A stretch of DNA of 47,132 nt from Lachnospiraceae bacterium (GCA_015056925.1 SVFJ01000017.1:1-47132); one strand, 5' to 3'. Numbered from the stretch's first letter, positions 32,303-40,759 are shown. Notes: generated by a model not told the origin, from the letters alone. Numbers and translations: made by a program.

Positions 32303-33598
32303 AAGCGATATATCTAATATAAATTGATTGTCGGAGATGCTGATATTTGTGTTACCGTTGTATTTCTGTACAGTTTTCATGATATTAGCCAATCCAAAAC
32401 CATGTAAACTTTTATTTTTCTTTGATGTAACAATATGCCCTTTTTCTTTATAGATAGATTCAAATATTGGATTTGATATATTTAAGAAAAAGTAACCTTG
32501 ACGAAAATCAGAAACAATATGAATGTATTGGTTTTCGTTTGTGTTTGATTTACAGCAGGCTTCGATAGCGTTATCTATAGCGTTTGCCAAAATGGTACAC
32601 AAGTCAATATTGCGAATTCCATTTGTGGGAACATATCCTTTGAAGTGAATATATATGTTCTTGGATTCGCTGTATTGGCTTTTATCATCTAATAAAGCGT
32701 CTATAATAACACTGCCTGTATCATATTTAGGTTTGGAACCAGATGAAAGGTCAACGATATCGTTTATGTATTCTAATGCTTGAGATATATCATTTGCTTC
32801 CAATATACTTTCTAGACATAGTATATGATTTTGAAAATCATGGCGAAAGCTACGAAATTCATCATAGATTGTGTTTATTTTTTCGTAATAATTGACTTGG
32901 TTCTCAATTTGTTTTGATAACAAATCAGACAACTCAGTTTTTTCTTGCTCTGAAATAGCAATTCTGATAATGCTAGTAATGACAGCGAATAGGATAAAGA
33001 GCAGTAAAATTGCACAAATTCGTATAATATTAGTTGTTTTAGCATTGTTATAGGAATAAGTAACCATATCTATTAGAAGAGATATCAACATAATAGTAAT
33101 ATTAATTAGTATGAATACATATGATTTTATCTTGCTGATATACTTGGCAAATGCACTTTCCAAATGATGTGATTTAATAGTATATATGCATACAAACAAA
33201 ATGATGCCCAGTAATATTTTGGAAAGCAAATAAAAACCATTTGATATATTGTCTATAGATAAAAAAAGTGCGGTGATAGCACTAAATAGTGGTTCTATAA
33301 ATAAGGATAAACTTGATAGCAATGTTAGTTTAAGACTGATATGACGAAAGATGAGAAAGAAAATCCATATTTTCGAACTGAAGTAGATAATCCCAATTAT
33401 ATTGTAGACCGGTGAACCATCTAAACATCGATAGGCATCAGAAGTGGTATAGGAAGTAAGGATTGCTTGACTTAGTAATAGTAAATAAGCAATCCAATTA
33501 CGTTTGGGGAATTGAAAATTAAATGCAATTTGCAAAAAATGCATTGTACAGGATAAATAGAAAAAAACTGTTATTGCATAAATGAAATAAAAAAGCAT
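32279..33598 (-). CDS. AgrC-like sensor histidine kinase (GHKL type)
   Basis: A 439-aa membrane kinase: six hydrophobic helices (about 1-212), a dimerisation helix with FRHDFQNH (phosphorylated His at about 253), then the GHKL ATP-binding domain (CTILANAIDNAIEAC, HGFGLANIMKTV). This HPK10 architecture is used by AgrC, ComD and similar peptide-pheromone receptors. It is co-transcribed with, and 10 bases downstream of, the LytTR regulator. No AgrB or AgrD homologue is evident in the window, so if it senses a peptide the signal is of another kind (candidates: the 9-aa peptide at 34475, or the operon product). Confidence 0.9.
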   Translation of the reverse strand: MLFYFIYAITVFFYLSCTMHFLQIAFNFQFPKRNWIAYLLLLSQAILTSYTTSDAYRCLDGSPVYNIIGIIYFSSKIWIFFLIFRHISLKLTLLSSLSLFIEPLFSAITALFLSIDNISNGFYLLSKILLGIILFVCIYTIKSHHLESAFAKYISKIKSYVFILINITIMLISLLIDMVTYSYNNAKTTNIIRICAILLLFILFAVITSIIRIAISEQEKTELSDLLSKQIENQVNYYEKINTIYDEFRSFRHDFQNHILCLESILEANDISQALEYINDIVDLSSGSKPKYDTGSVIIDALLDDKSQYSESKNIYIHFKGYVPTNGIRNIDLCTILANAIDNAIEACCKSNTNENQYIHIVSDFRQGYFFLNISNPIFESIYKEKGHIVTSKKNKSLHGFGLANIMKTVQKYNGNTNISISDNQFILDISLLLDPTIT

Positions 33599-33608
33599 TG
33601 CAAATACC

Positions 33609-34313
33609 TCATGAAAAATTGTGACTTTTTATATGTGCTAAAAAGGCATTTTTAAAGCCTGTCAGCTTTGTTTTGCTGATAAGAGCTTTTTCATTATTTG
33701 TGAATGTAATATCGTTATTAGTATGAGAAACGATATGATTGAAATTTACTAAATAAGAACGATGACAACGGTAAAAAGTATCCAGAGTAAGGGTTGCTGC
33801 TAATTCTGCCAAAGTTTTTTTATAGAGAAGGTTGTCATCAACGGTGCGAATGTAGCAATACTTATCACTGGCCTCAATATAAATAATATCCTTTTGATTA
33901 ATCTTTTTTGTATTATCATCAATCTTGAGCATAATGTAGTTGCTAGTATCTTGACTTTTTAGATAACTATCCATAGCATCGGTTAATTTTGCCATATTAA
34001 TAGGTTTCATTAAGAAACGAAACGTATTTACTTCAAATACATCAAACACAATATTAGGATAGCTTGTTAAAAAGATAATCGTGGTCTGATTATTCTTTTG
34101 TCTTAATTTTCTTGCAGTATCCAGACCATTAAGAGTATTCATCTGATAATCCATGAAAATCACATCATATTCTTTATTAGAAGCAAGCAGGTCTTTACCG
34201 TTCGTATATTCATAGTAAATAATATCAAGCGCTCTGAGTTTGGCATATTGGTCCATATATTTTTTGAATTCAATGTGAAATCGCATTTCATCATCGCATA
34301 TCGCTATTTTCAT
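33609..34313 (-). CDS. LytTR-family response regulator (AgrA-like)
   Basis: A 234-aa regulator. The receiver domain (1-120) has the acidic pocket CDD and phospho-acceptor D55 in VIFMDYQMN. The LytTR DNA-binding domain (about 135-234) includes KKINQKDIIYIEASDKYCYIRT, FYRCHRSYLVNFNHI and the terminal LTGFKNAFLAH. Such regulators bind direct repeats about 21 bp apart, matching the repeats at 34368-34395 and 24902-24929. The start ATG has no ribosome site next to it; AAGGAG (minus strand, 34348-34353) is separated from it by a hairpin. Confidence 0.93.
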   Translation of the reverse strand: MKIAICDDEMRFHIEFKKYMDQYAKLRALDIIYYEYTNGKDLLASNKEYDVIFMDYQMNTLNGLDTARKLRQKNNQTTIIFLTSYPNIVFDVFEVNTFRFLMKPINMAKLTDAMDSYLKSQDTSNYIMLKIDDNTKKINQKDIIYIEASDKYCYIRTVDDNLLYKKTLAELAATLTLDTFYRCHRSYLVNFNHIVSHTNNDITFTNNEKALISKTKLTGFKNAFLAHIKSHNFS

Positions 34314-34323
34314 ATGTGTTCAG

Positions 34324-34353
34324 CACTATTTAGGTATAGTGTTTTATCTCCTT
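34324..34353 (-). promoter_or_regulatory. Ribosome site separated from the LytTR start by a hairpin
   Basis: Reading leftward: AAGGAG (34353-34348), then a perfect hairpin ATAGTG-loop-CACTAT in + coordinates 34324-34341 (6-bp stem, 6-base loop), then ATG at 34313. Without the hairpin the spacing is about 16 bases. No other start codon lies within reach of this AAGGAG. Confidence 0.45.
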
Positions 34354-34367
34354 ACTAATTTTTACTG

Positions 34368-34432
34368 TTTACTCTCAATATAATCCCATTTACTCCACAA
34401 TTATAGATTCAAGACACCCAAAGTATTAATAT
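34368..34432 (+). promoter_or_regulatory. Putative LytTR direct repeat upstream of the 9-aa peptide ORF
   Basis: TTTACTC at 34368-34374 and 34389-34395 (21-base period), TTATAG at 34401-34406, and a TATTAAT at 34424-34430 as candidate -10. The layout matches 24902-24963. A TATAAT (34379-34384) also lies between the repeats, so the regulator could instead repress a promoter there or act on the divergent regulator gene. Confidence 0.5.
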
Positions 34433-34474
34433 ATCCATATAAGGTTTACGGAAGAGAAAAGGAGGGTACATGAT

Positions 34475-34504
34475 ATGGATTTATGGGGTTGGTTATTTGG
34501 ATAA
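34475..34504 (+). CDS. 9-codon ORF, candidate leaderless signal peptide
   Basis: It reads MDLWGWLFG, a hydrophobic peptide with two Trp. AAAGGAGGG (34458-34466) ends 8 bases before this ATG. An overlapping ATG at 34470 opens a 23-codon frame but sits too close to the ribosome site. The peptide lies divergent to a LytTR regulator gene and downstream of its putative binding repeats. Very short exported pheromones without leaders are known in streptococci (e.g. the SpeB-inducing peptide). Nothing proves translation. A 24-codon frame at 34528-34602 (begins MNIFNLAH, ends CLCVRE) is a weaker alternative with no clear ribosome site. Confidence 0.4.
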   Translation: MDLWGWLFG

Positions 34505-34636
34505 TCATAAATGGAAAAATATAAATCATGAATATTTTTAATCTAGCACATCAATTGGGAAAAATCAATCGTTTTAAAGGATGTTTATGTGTTAGAGAAT
34601 AAAGATTTGCAAAAAGAAAATACGAGCACAAAAAAG
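34505..34636. other. Stretch after the 9-aa ORF
   Basis: About 130 bases of A/T-rich sequence. It holds the weak 24-codon frame at 34528-34602 and an 18-codon GTG frame at 34589 preceded by AAAGGATG. Neither is convincing. No promoter is evident. Confidence 0.35.
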
Positions 34637-34678
34637 ATAAACTAATCCGTGAGAATATTCTCTCACGGATTAGTTTAT
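34637..34678. terminator. Strong bidirectional terminator at the right edge of the island
   Basis: A perfect 18-bp stem, 34637-34654 with 34661-34678, loop ATATTC. Read leftward it runs into CTTTTTT and ends the histidine kinase transcript, whose stop codon lies in the stem. Base composition changes here from A/T-rich (left) to typical chromosomal (right). Confidence 0.92.
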
Positions 34679-36084
34679 GGCGCTTTTTCTAATGTAAAGA
34701 TAAATTCAGTTCCTTCACCCTCTGTGCTGACAACATCAATATTCTCATTGTGAGAGTGAATGATTTCCTTGGCAATGGAAAGACCAAGACCTGTTCCTTT
34801 CTTATCCTTTCCTCTGGATAAATCGGTCTTATAGAAGCGGTTCCATATCAGCTTAAGGCTTTCTTTAGGGATACCGATTCCGTGGTCTTTTACAGAGACT
34901 AAGAGCTTATTGGAACGTTCAATGGTCTCAATCTTGATAGAGGAGTTCTTGTGACTGAATTTAATCGCATTGTCTACAAGGTTATAAAGAACTTGCTGAA
35001 TCTTAACCATATCAGCATTTACGTTCATAAATTCTCCGGTCAATACCAATTCAATCGTAATCAGCTTATTGCGACAGGTTCCTTCAAAGGAAGCTGCAGT
35101 ATTCTTAATAACCTGATTAATATCGAATACTGTTTTGTCCAGTATCATACCTTTGGTGTTCAGATTATTAAGCGTTAATAGTGAGTTTGTAAGCTTTGTC
35201 AGACGGTCCGTCTCATTTAATACGACACCCATGTATTTCTCATGAAGCTCCGGTGGAATCGTTCCGTCCAGCATAGCCTCTAAGTAGCCTCGCATGGAGG
35301 TAAGAGGAGAACGGAAATCATGAGAAATATTGGCAACCAGACGCTTCTGATTGTCTTCACTCTTAGCAACCTCACTTGCCATGTATGCAAGGGAGGCAGC
35401 AAGATAGCCTATCTCATCTTCACTGTCTACCTGAAATTCGTAGTGAAAATTACCTACGGCATACTGCTCGGTTGCATGTGTAATCTTACGAAGCGGAATA
35501 TATACAATGCTTGTAAAGAATAACAAAATAATCAGTGACAGTAGGAATAAAATTACTAATGTTAAATACGAAATATTAAGTAATGAGTCACATGACTTTT
35601 GCAAATCTGCCATAGAGCCGTGAATGATTACATAGCCTTGTACCTTGTACTGTGAAGTAATCGGTGCAAAAGCAGATATGGTATCCTCCTCAAACATTCC
35701 AAAGAAATCACCTACGGTATAGTAGGAACTGCCTGTAATGGTAGGTGTAAAGTTCGGTATGGTGGTAGGGTTCTCGATATCCAATGGTGAACGGGAATCA
35801 ACAACCACAAGTCCGGAGGGGTTTACAATCCATACAGGAGCATTCAGGAAGGTATCAATTGCCTCTACCTGACGCCATACAGATTCCAAGGTAACCTCAC
35901 TGTTATAAAGGTCCGCAGCGTAGGTGTTGGAGATTAAGACAGCCTCTTTATAGAGGGCATTGGCACGTTCACGTTTAAGATGCTCTAAGGTCATGCTGGA
36001 AGTAAAGGATGCTACCACGATAAAGCCGAATAATCCGAAAATAATATAGGCAAGTACAAACTTTAAATATAGTGTACGTTTCAT
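34675..36084 (-). CDS. Sensor histidine kinase (HAMP, PhoR/BaeS-like)
   Basis: A 469-aa two-helix membrane kinase. N-terminal helix (about 8-32), extracellular domain (about 33-170), second helix (about 172-197), HAMP (about 198-250), HisKA with NISHDFRSPLTSMRGYLEAML (phospho-His about 254), and an HATPase domain with VDNAIKFS, DHGIGIP, FYKTD and KGTGLGLSIAKEII. It is paired with the OmpR-type regulator 16 bases upstream. The signal is unknown; the extracellular domain resembles those of cell-envelope sensors. Confidence 0.93.
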   Translation of the reverse strand: MKRTLYLKFVLAYIIFGLFGFIVVASFTSSMTLEHLKRERANALYKEAVLISNTYAADLYNSEVTLESVWRQVEAIDTFLNAPVWIVNPSGLVVVDSRSPLDIENPTTIPNFTPTITGSSYYTVGDFFGMFEEDTISAFAPITSQYKVQGYVIIHGSMADLQKSCDSLLNISYLTLVILFLLSLIILLFFTSIVYIPLRKITHATEQYAVGNFHYEFQVDSEDEIGYLAASLAYMASEVAKSEDNQKRLVANISHDFRSPLTSMRGYLEAMLDGTIPPELHEKYMGVVLNETDRLTKLTNSLLTLNNLNTKGMILDKTVFDINQVIKNTAASFEGTCRNKLITIELVLTGEFMNVNADMVKIQQVLYNLVDNAIKFSHKNSSIKIETIERSNKLLVSVKDHGIGIPKESLKLIWNRFYKTDLSRGKDKKGTGLGLSIAKEIIHSHNENIDVVSTEGEGTEFIFTLEKAP

Positions 36085-36100
36085 CGCATCTGTGTCCTTT

Positions 36101-36802
36101 CTATGCTTTTACCTCGAACTTGTAACCGATGCCCCAAATCGTTGCAATTCTCCAAGTGTCATGGTCTTTTATCTTTTCACGTAATCTCTTGATATGCACG
36201 TCAACAGTTCTGGTATCGCCGATATATTCGTAGCCCCATAGCTGGTCAAGAAGCTGCTCTCTGGTAAATACATGGTTAGGAGAGGAAGCAAGGAAATATA
36301 AAAGCTCCAGCTCCTTTGGCGGCATATCCACATTCTTACCATTATATAAAACGGAGTAGTTTGTTAAGTTAATTGTCAGATTCGGATAGCTTACCTGCTT
36401 GGCAGCCGGTGCCTGTGCGGCAGGTGCAGCCACCTTATAACGACGTAAAACAGCTTTCACTCTTGCAACCAGTTCCTTGGTGTCGAAAGGCTTTTCTATA
36501 TAATCGTCAGCACCAAGCTCTAAGCCAAGTACCTTATCAAAGACCTCGCCTTTTGCAGACAAGATAATAACCGGTATCTGCGTCTTCTGACGTACTTCAC
36601 GGCATACCTGATAGCCATCAATACCCGGAAGCATCAGGTCTAATAAAATCAAATCCGGCATAAAGGCATCAACAGCCTGTAATGCTGACTCACCGTCATA
36701 TACAATCTTGGTTTCAAAGCATTCCTTTGTAAGATACAGGGAAATAAGCTCTGCAATATTTTCGTCATCATCAACAATCAGTATTTTCTGTTTATTAACC
36801 AT
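36101..36802 (-). CDS. OmpR-family response regulator
   Basis: A 233-aa regulator: receiver domain with DDD and phospho-acceptor Asp in PDLILLDLMLPG (about residue 55), Lys in ADDYIEKPFD, a short Ala/Pro linker (about 125-140), and a C-terminal winged helix (PPKELELLYFLASSPNHVFTREQLLDQLWG...RTVDVHIKRLREKI...WGIGYKFEV). It is 14 bases downstream of mutS2 and just ahead of its kinase, so all three probably share a transcript. Targets are unknown. Confidence 0.94.
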   Translation of the reverse strand: MVNKQKILIVDDDENIAELISLYLTKECFETKIVYDGESALQAVDAFMPDLILLDLMLPGIDGYQVCREVRQKTQIPVIILSAKGEVFDKVLGLELGADDYIEKPFDTKELVARVKAVLRRYKVAAPAAQAPAAKQVSYPNLTINLTNYSVLYNGKNVDMPPKELELLYFLASSPNHVFTREQLLDQLWGYEYIGDTRTVDVHIKRLREKIKDHDTWRIATIWGIGYKFEVKA

Positions 36803-36816
36803 CTAAGTGAGCCTCC

Positions 36817-39195
36817 TTATTTAAATTCTGCTATGGTTACGCCGGCATCTCCTTCGCCAAACTCTCCAAGATGGAAGGATTTGACATAGGATACCTGCTT
36901 AAGATGTCTTTGGACTGCACTTCTTAATGCACCGGTTCCCTTTCCATGTACGATGCGGACACTTGGAATATGGGACAGGTAAGCATCGTCAAGGTATTTG
37001 TCTAACATAGACAAAGCTTCATCCACTGTCTTTCCTAGGAGATTAATCTCTGTAGAAATGCTGGCTGTCTTCGACATACCGATGCGTGAGCTATGGCTGG
37101 ATTGTTTCTTAAATCCGGTGGCAGCAGGCATAGCATCCTCGTTTACCAGAACCAAATCCTTAATGTTTACCTTGGAACGAATAATACCGCACTGAACAAA
37201 TAAATCGCCCTTGGCATCAGGTTTGGAGGAAACAGTTCCTTTTAAGCCCATAGAAACAACCTTTACCATATCTCCCGGTTTAATCTGTGTTGGCTTTAAT
37301 ATTTTATGTGTCGGCTTCGCTTCTGCGGAAGCGAGCTTACTGTTCTTCTCATTGATTTTATCTCTGACTTTAGTTCTTGCCTTCTCCATATCTTTAATGG
37401 AACTTCCGGAACTTACCTTCTGGAAGTTACGGATGGTTTCATCGGCAACATCCTTGGCATCCTGTAAAATCTTTCTTGCTTCTTCATTGGCATCTCGAAG
37501 GATTCTGTCCTTCTGGGAATCCAGACGTTCCTGCTTTTGAGCCAGCTTATCCTTTAAGGCTGCAATTTCAGCTTTATAGCTTGCAATCTCTGCACGCTCA
37601 GCCTCAATTGTGCGACGGTTTGCTTCCAAGTCGGCAAGCAAATCCTCAAAGCTTTCGTCTTCTTCTGTCAAATGTTCCTTAGCCGATTCGATAATCTCAT
37701 CAGAAAGACCAAGTTTGGATGAAATAGCAAAGGCATTACTCTTACCGGGAATACCAATCAAAAGGCGATAGGTTGGGCGAAGAGTCTCTACGTCAAATTC
37801 ACAGCAGGCATTCTCTACATATGAGGTAGTAAGGGCAAAGACCTTAAGCTCGCTGTAATGCGTGGTTGCCATGGTACGGATGCCTCTGTCATGCAGATGC
37901 TTTAGGATGGCGATAGCCAAAGCAGCACCCTCTGTCGGGTCAGTACCTGCGCCAAGCTCATCAAAGAGACAAAGAGAATTCTCGTCTGCATGAGCAAGGA
38001 TGGATACAATATTTGTCATATGAGAAGAGAAGGTAGAGAGACTTTGCTCAATACTCTGCTCGTCACCAATATCCGCATATACCTCAGTAAAGAGGGAAAG
38101 CTCGGAGCGGTCAAGCGCAGGAATGTGAAGACCTGCCTGACCCATCAGTGTAAAAAGTCCGACAGTCTTTAAAGAAACAGTCTTACCACCTGTATTTGGA
38201 CCGGTCACAATTAATAAATCAAAATCGCGACCAAGGGTAATATCAATCGGAACGACCTTTTTCTTATCTAACAGAGGATGGCGTCCTTTGCGTATATGAA
38301 TGACATGCTCATTATTAAAGAGTGGTCTGGATGCATTCATATCAATGGCAAGTCCTGCCTTGGCAAAGATAAAGTCAAGCTCTGTCAAAGTCTTATAGTT
38401 GGTCATAAGCTCCTCTGTGTGCTCCGCTGCCTGAGCACTCAAGGTTGCCATGATTACTTCTATTTCTTCCTGCTCCTGTAAGGATAATTCCTTGAGCTGG
38501 TTATTGAGATTCACAATTGCCGCAGGCTCGATAAAAAGAGTAGAGCCTGTAGAGGACTGGTCATGAATCATACCGGGTACATTGGACTTGTGCTCTGCCT
38601 TAACAGGAATACAGTAACGATTATTTCTCATGGTGATGACAGCATCCTGTAAATAGCTACGATAGCTGTTTACCATGCTGGTCAGCTGGGAATGTATCTT
38701 GTCATTTGTAATTTGCATACTTCTGCGGATATGCTTTAATGTAGGGCTTGCATCATCTGCAATCTCTTCTTCCGAAATGATACATCTTGTAATCTCATTC
38801 TGAAGAGGTGTAAGAGGTGCAAGTACTTCAAAAAGAGGCTGAAGACTATCTACGATTTCATCGTCGTTCTCCTTACGGGCAAATGCCTTTGCCTGTCCGG
38901 CACATGAGAGTGAAGCTGCAATTTTTAACAACTCAGAAACGGACAAAGTGCTACCGATTTCTAAGGATTTGATACTAAAGCTAATGTCTTTGTTACCGCT
39001 AAAGTGGATACGTCCGCCCTTTATCAGGCGTGTAAATGCATCAGCAGTCTGTAGCTGTGCGGTTTCTATGGTCTCTAAATCAGAGTAAGGCGTTAGTTTC
39101 TTACAAAGCTCCTTTCCCGGAGCAGAGCTTGCCTTCTCTGTCAGCATATCTATTATTTTATGAAATTCCAGTATTCGTAATGCTTTTTCGTTCAT
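36817..39195 (-). CDS. mutS2: MutS2 family ATPase/endonuclease
   Basis: A 792-aa protein. It has the MutS core without mismatch-binding domain I: lever/clamp region (about 1-300), ATPase with Walker A GPNTGGKT (about 333-340), Walker B SLCLFDELGAGTDPTEGAAL and the following ATTHYSELK. A long coiled coil follows (about 515-640), then a KOW-like segment (IKPGDMVKVVSMGLKGTV) and a C-terminal Smr nuclease domain (about 715-792, VRIVHGKGTGALRSAVQRHL). In Bacillota MutS2 limits recombination and acts on collided ribosomes. A TATACT with TG extension on the minus strand (39233-39238) is a likely -10 box. Confidence 0.96.
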   Translation of the reverse strand: MNEKALRILEFHKIIDMLTEKASSAPGKELCKKLTPYSDLETIETAQLQTADAFTRLIKGGRIHFSGNKDISFSIKSLEIGSTLSVSELLKIAASLSCAGQAKAFARKENDDEIVDSLQPLFEVLAPLTPLQNEITRCIISEEEIADDASPTLKHIRRSMQITNDKIHSQLTSMVNSYRSYLQDAVITMRNNRYCIPVKAEHKSNVPGMIHDQSSTGSTLFIEPAAIVNLNNQLKELSLQEQEEIEVIMATLSAQAAEHTEELMTNYKTLTELDFIFAKAGLAIDMNASRPLFNNEHVIHIRKGRHPLLDKKKVVPIDITLGRDFDLLIVTGPNTGGKTVSLKTVGLFTLMGQAGLHIPALDRSELSLFTEVYADIGDEQSIEQSLSTFSSHMTNIVSILAHADENSLCLFDELGAGTDPTEGAALAIAILKHLHDRGIRTMATTHYSELKVFALTTSYVENACCEFDVETLRPTYRLLIGIPGKSNAFAISSKLGLSDEIIESAKEHLTEEDESFEDLLADLEANRRTIEAERAEIASYKAEIAALKDKLAQKQERLDSQKDRILRDANEEARKILQDAKDVADETIRNFQKVSSGSSIKDMEKARTKVRDKINEKNSKLASAEAKPTHKILKPTQIKPGDMVKVVSMGLKGTVSSKPDAKGDLFVQCGIIRSKVNIKDLVLVNEDAMPAATGFKKQSSHSSRIGMSKTASISTEINLLGKTVDEALSMLDKYLDDAYLSHIPSVRIVHGKGTGALRSAVQRHLKQVSYVKSFHLGEFGEGDAGVTIAEFK

Positions 39196-39269
39196 AGGAT
39201 ACCTCTCTTAAATAGTTGCAATACACCATTCCAGTATAGCATAACGAATAAGAAAACACTATAACTTCC

Positions 39270-39298
39270 TTTACTTTAAAATTCCTATCGGATATACT
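39270..39298 (+). promoter_or_regulatory. Promoter of the 39.3-44.7 kb block
   Basis: TTTACT (39270-39275), 17-base spacer, TATACT (39293-39298). GGAGGGA follows, 5 bases before ATG 39326. Confidence 0.6.
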
Positions 39299-39325
39299 AG
39301 AAAAAGTAGTAAACGGAGGGATTGT

Positions 39326-40741
39326 ATGTTAGAGAATCAGGATGAGAGAGACGTTGGTCAGACACAAGAGTTTGACTTTTTACAGGAAAAGATAAAGGAA
39401 CGACCGATTAATAAGAAAAAGCTGTTGCAGAGAACGGTAATTACGGCTTCATTGGCTCTTCTTTTTGGATTGGTTGCATGTATTACCTTTTTGTTTTTGG
39501 AGCCTGTGCTGAATAACTGGATTTATCCGGAGGAAGAGGCTGAGATTGTGACTTTTCCGCAGGAAGAGAATGAGATGCTTCCGGAGGATATGCTGACAGA
39601 GGATGATGTGGTAACACAGCCTTTGCCGGGAGCACAGCAGTCACCGGGTAGGGTACAGGATAACAGATATGAGAATGAACAGCCTGCGCAGGAGGGAAGT
39701 CCTGACTATGTGAATATGGAGCAGGAAGCAGTTCAGGGGGAGCAGGTAAAGAAGGAAGAGGATTCACTGACGGAAAAATATCAGACCCTATATGAGGAGA
39801 TGTATGCGATTTATAAGGATGTTTCTGATAGCATGGTTACGATTACGGCTGTAAAGTCGGATGTGAATTGGTTCAATAATACCTATCAGCAGGAGGATAC
39901 AGAGGCAGGCGTCATTATTGCGAATAATAATCGTGAGCTTTTAATTCTTGCAAGAAGAACGAATTTGAAGGATGCAGAGACGATTATGGTCACTTTCTGT
40001 AATGGGGAGAGCCTGCAGGGAAGCATTAAGAAATATGATGTGAATACCAATCTTGCGGTGGTGGCAGTAGAGCTTAAGGAGATATCTAAGAGTACGATGG
40101 ACAGAGTGCAGGTGGCAAACCTTGGAAGCTCAAGCATCATTACACAGATTACAACGCCGGTGATTGCGATTGGTAACATTTATGGTTATAATGATTCGGT
40201 TGGTTACGGTATTATTACTTCGGTGGGGAATATCATTACATTGGCGGATAACCAGTATAAGCTTTTGACTACTGATATTTACGGAAGCCAGAATCCGAGC
40301 GGAATTCTTGTGAATTTCAAGGGACAGGTGGTTGGAATTATTACGAATTCCTATAATCATTCGGATACGAAGAATCTGTTATCAGCAGTGGGTATTACAG
40401 AGCTTAAAGGTATGATTGAAAAGCTGTCTAACGGTTATGATGTACCGTATCTTGGAATCTACGCACAGGATGTCAGCACGAAGGCGAGATTGGAGATGGG
40501 GGTTCCGATAGGCGCATATATTTATGATATTGATTTGGACTCTCCTGCTATGGTGAAGGGTATTCAGAAGGGTGATATTATTACAATGGTTGGAGAACAT
40601 GAGATTCGAAGTGCAGCAGGCTATATGAATGCATTGAGAAGTTTTGGCGCAGGTGATGAGGTAAAGATTGTTGTCATGCGTGCCAGCCAGGATGAATATG
40701 AGCAGATGACATTTGAAATTGAGATAGAAAGCAGAAATTAG
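39326..40741 (+). CDS. Membrane-anchored HtrA-like pseudoprotease with PDZ domain
   Basis: A 471-aa protein: short cytoplasmic tail, one helix (about 36-60), an acidic Gln/Glu/Pro-rich linker (about 65-150), a trypsin-like beta-barrel (about 165-345) and a PDZ domain (about 373-465, PAMVKGIQKGDIITMVGEHEI). The barrel follows HtrA but has lost the triad: the TNxHV His position reads LLILARRTN, TDLA is T-N-L-A at 241-244, and GNSGGP reads QNPSGI (323-328), placing Pro at the nucleophile position. It is therefore probably a binding or scaffold protein outside the membrane. First gene of a five-gene rightward block. Confidence 0.85.
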   Translation: MLENQDERDVGQTQEFDFLQEKIKERPINKKKLLQRTVITASLALLFGLVACITFLFLEPVLNNWIYPEEEAEIVTFPQEENEMLPEDMLTEDDVVTQPLPGAQQSPGRVQDNRYENEQPAQEGSPDYVNMEQEAVQGEQVKKEEDSLTEKYQTLYEEMYAIYKDVSDSMVTITAVKSDVNWFNNTYQQEDTEAGVIIANNNRELLILARRTNLKDAETIMVTFCNGESLQGSIKKYDVNTNLAVVAVELKEISKSTMDRVQVANLGSSSIITQITTPVIAIGNIYGYNDSVGYGIITSVGNIITLADNQYKLLTTDIYGSQNPSGILVNFKGQVVGIITNSYNHSDTKNLLSAVGITELKGMIEKLSNGYDVPYLGIYAQDVSTKARLEMGVPIGAYIYDIDLDSPAMVKGIQKGDIITMVGEHEIRSAAGYMNALRSFGAGDEVKIVVMRASQDEYEQMTFEIEIESRN

Positions 40742-40759
40742 AAAGGCAAGGTTTTTTTG

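Noticed and set aside
34470-34541. 23-codon frame overlapping the 9-aa ORF (begins MIWIYGVGYL)
   Set aside because: Its ATG is only 3 bases after the AAAGGAGGG, too close; the second ATG at 34475 has proper spacing. Kept only as an alternative.
34528-34602. 24-codon frame resembling an AgrD-type start (begins MNIFNLAH, ends CLCVRE)
   Set aside because: No clear ribosome site, no AgrB nearby, and it lacks the typical acidic proline-rich C-terminus of AgrD.
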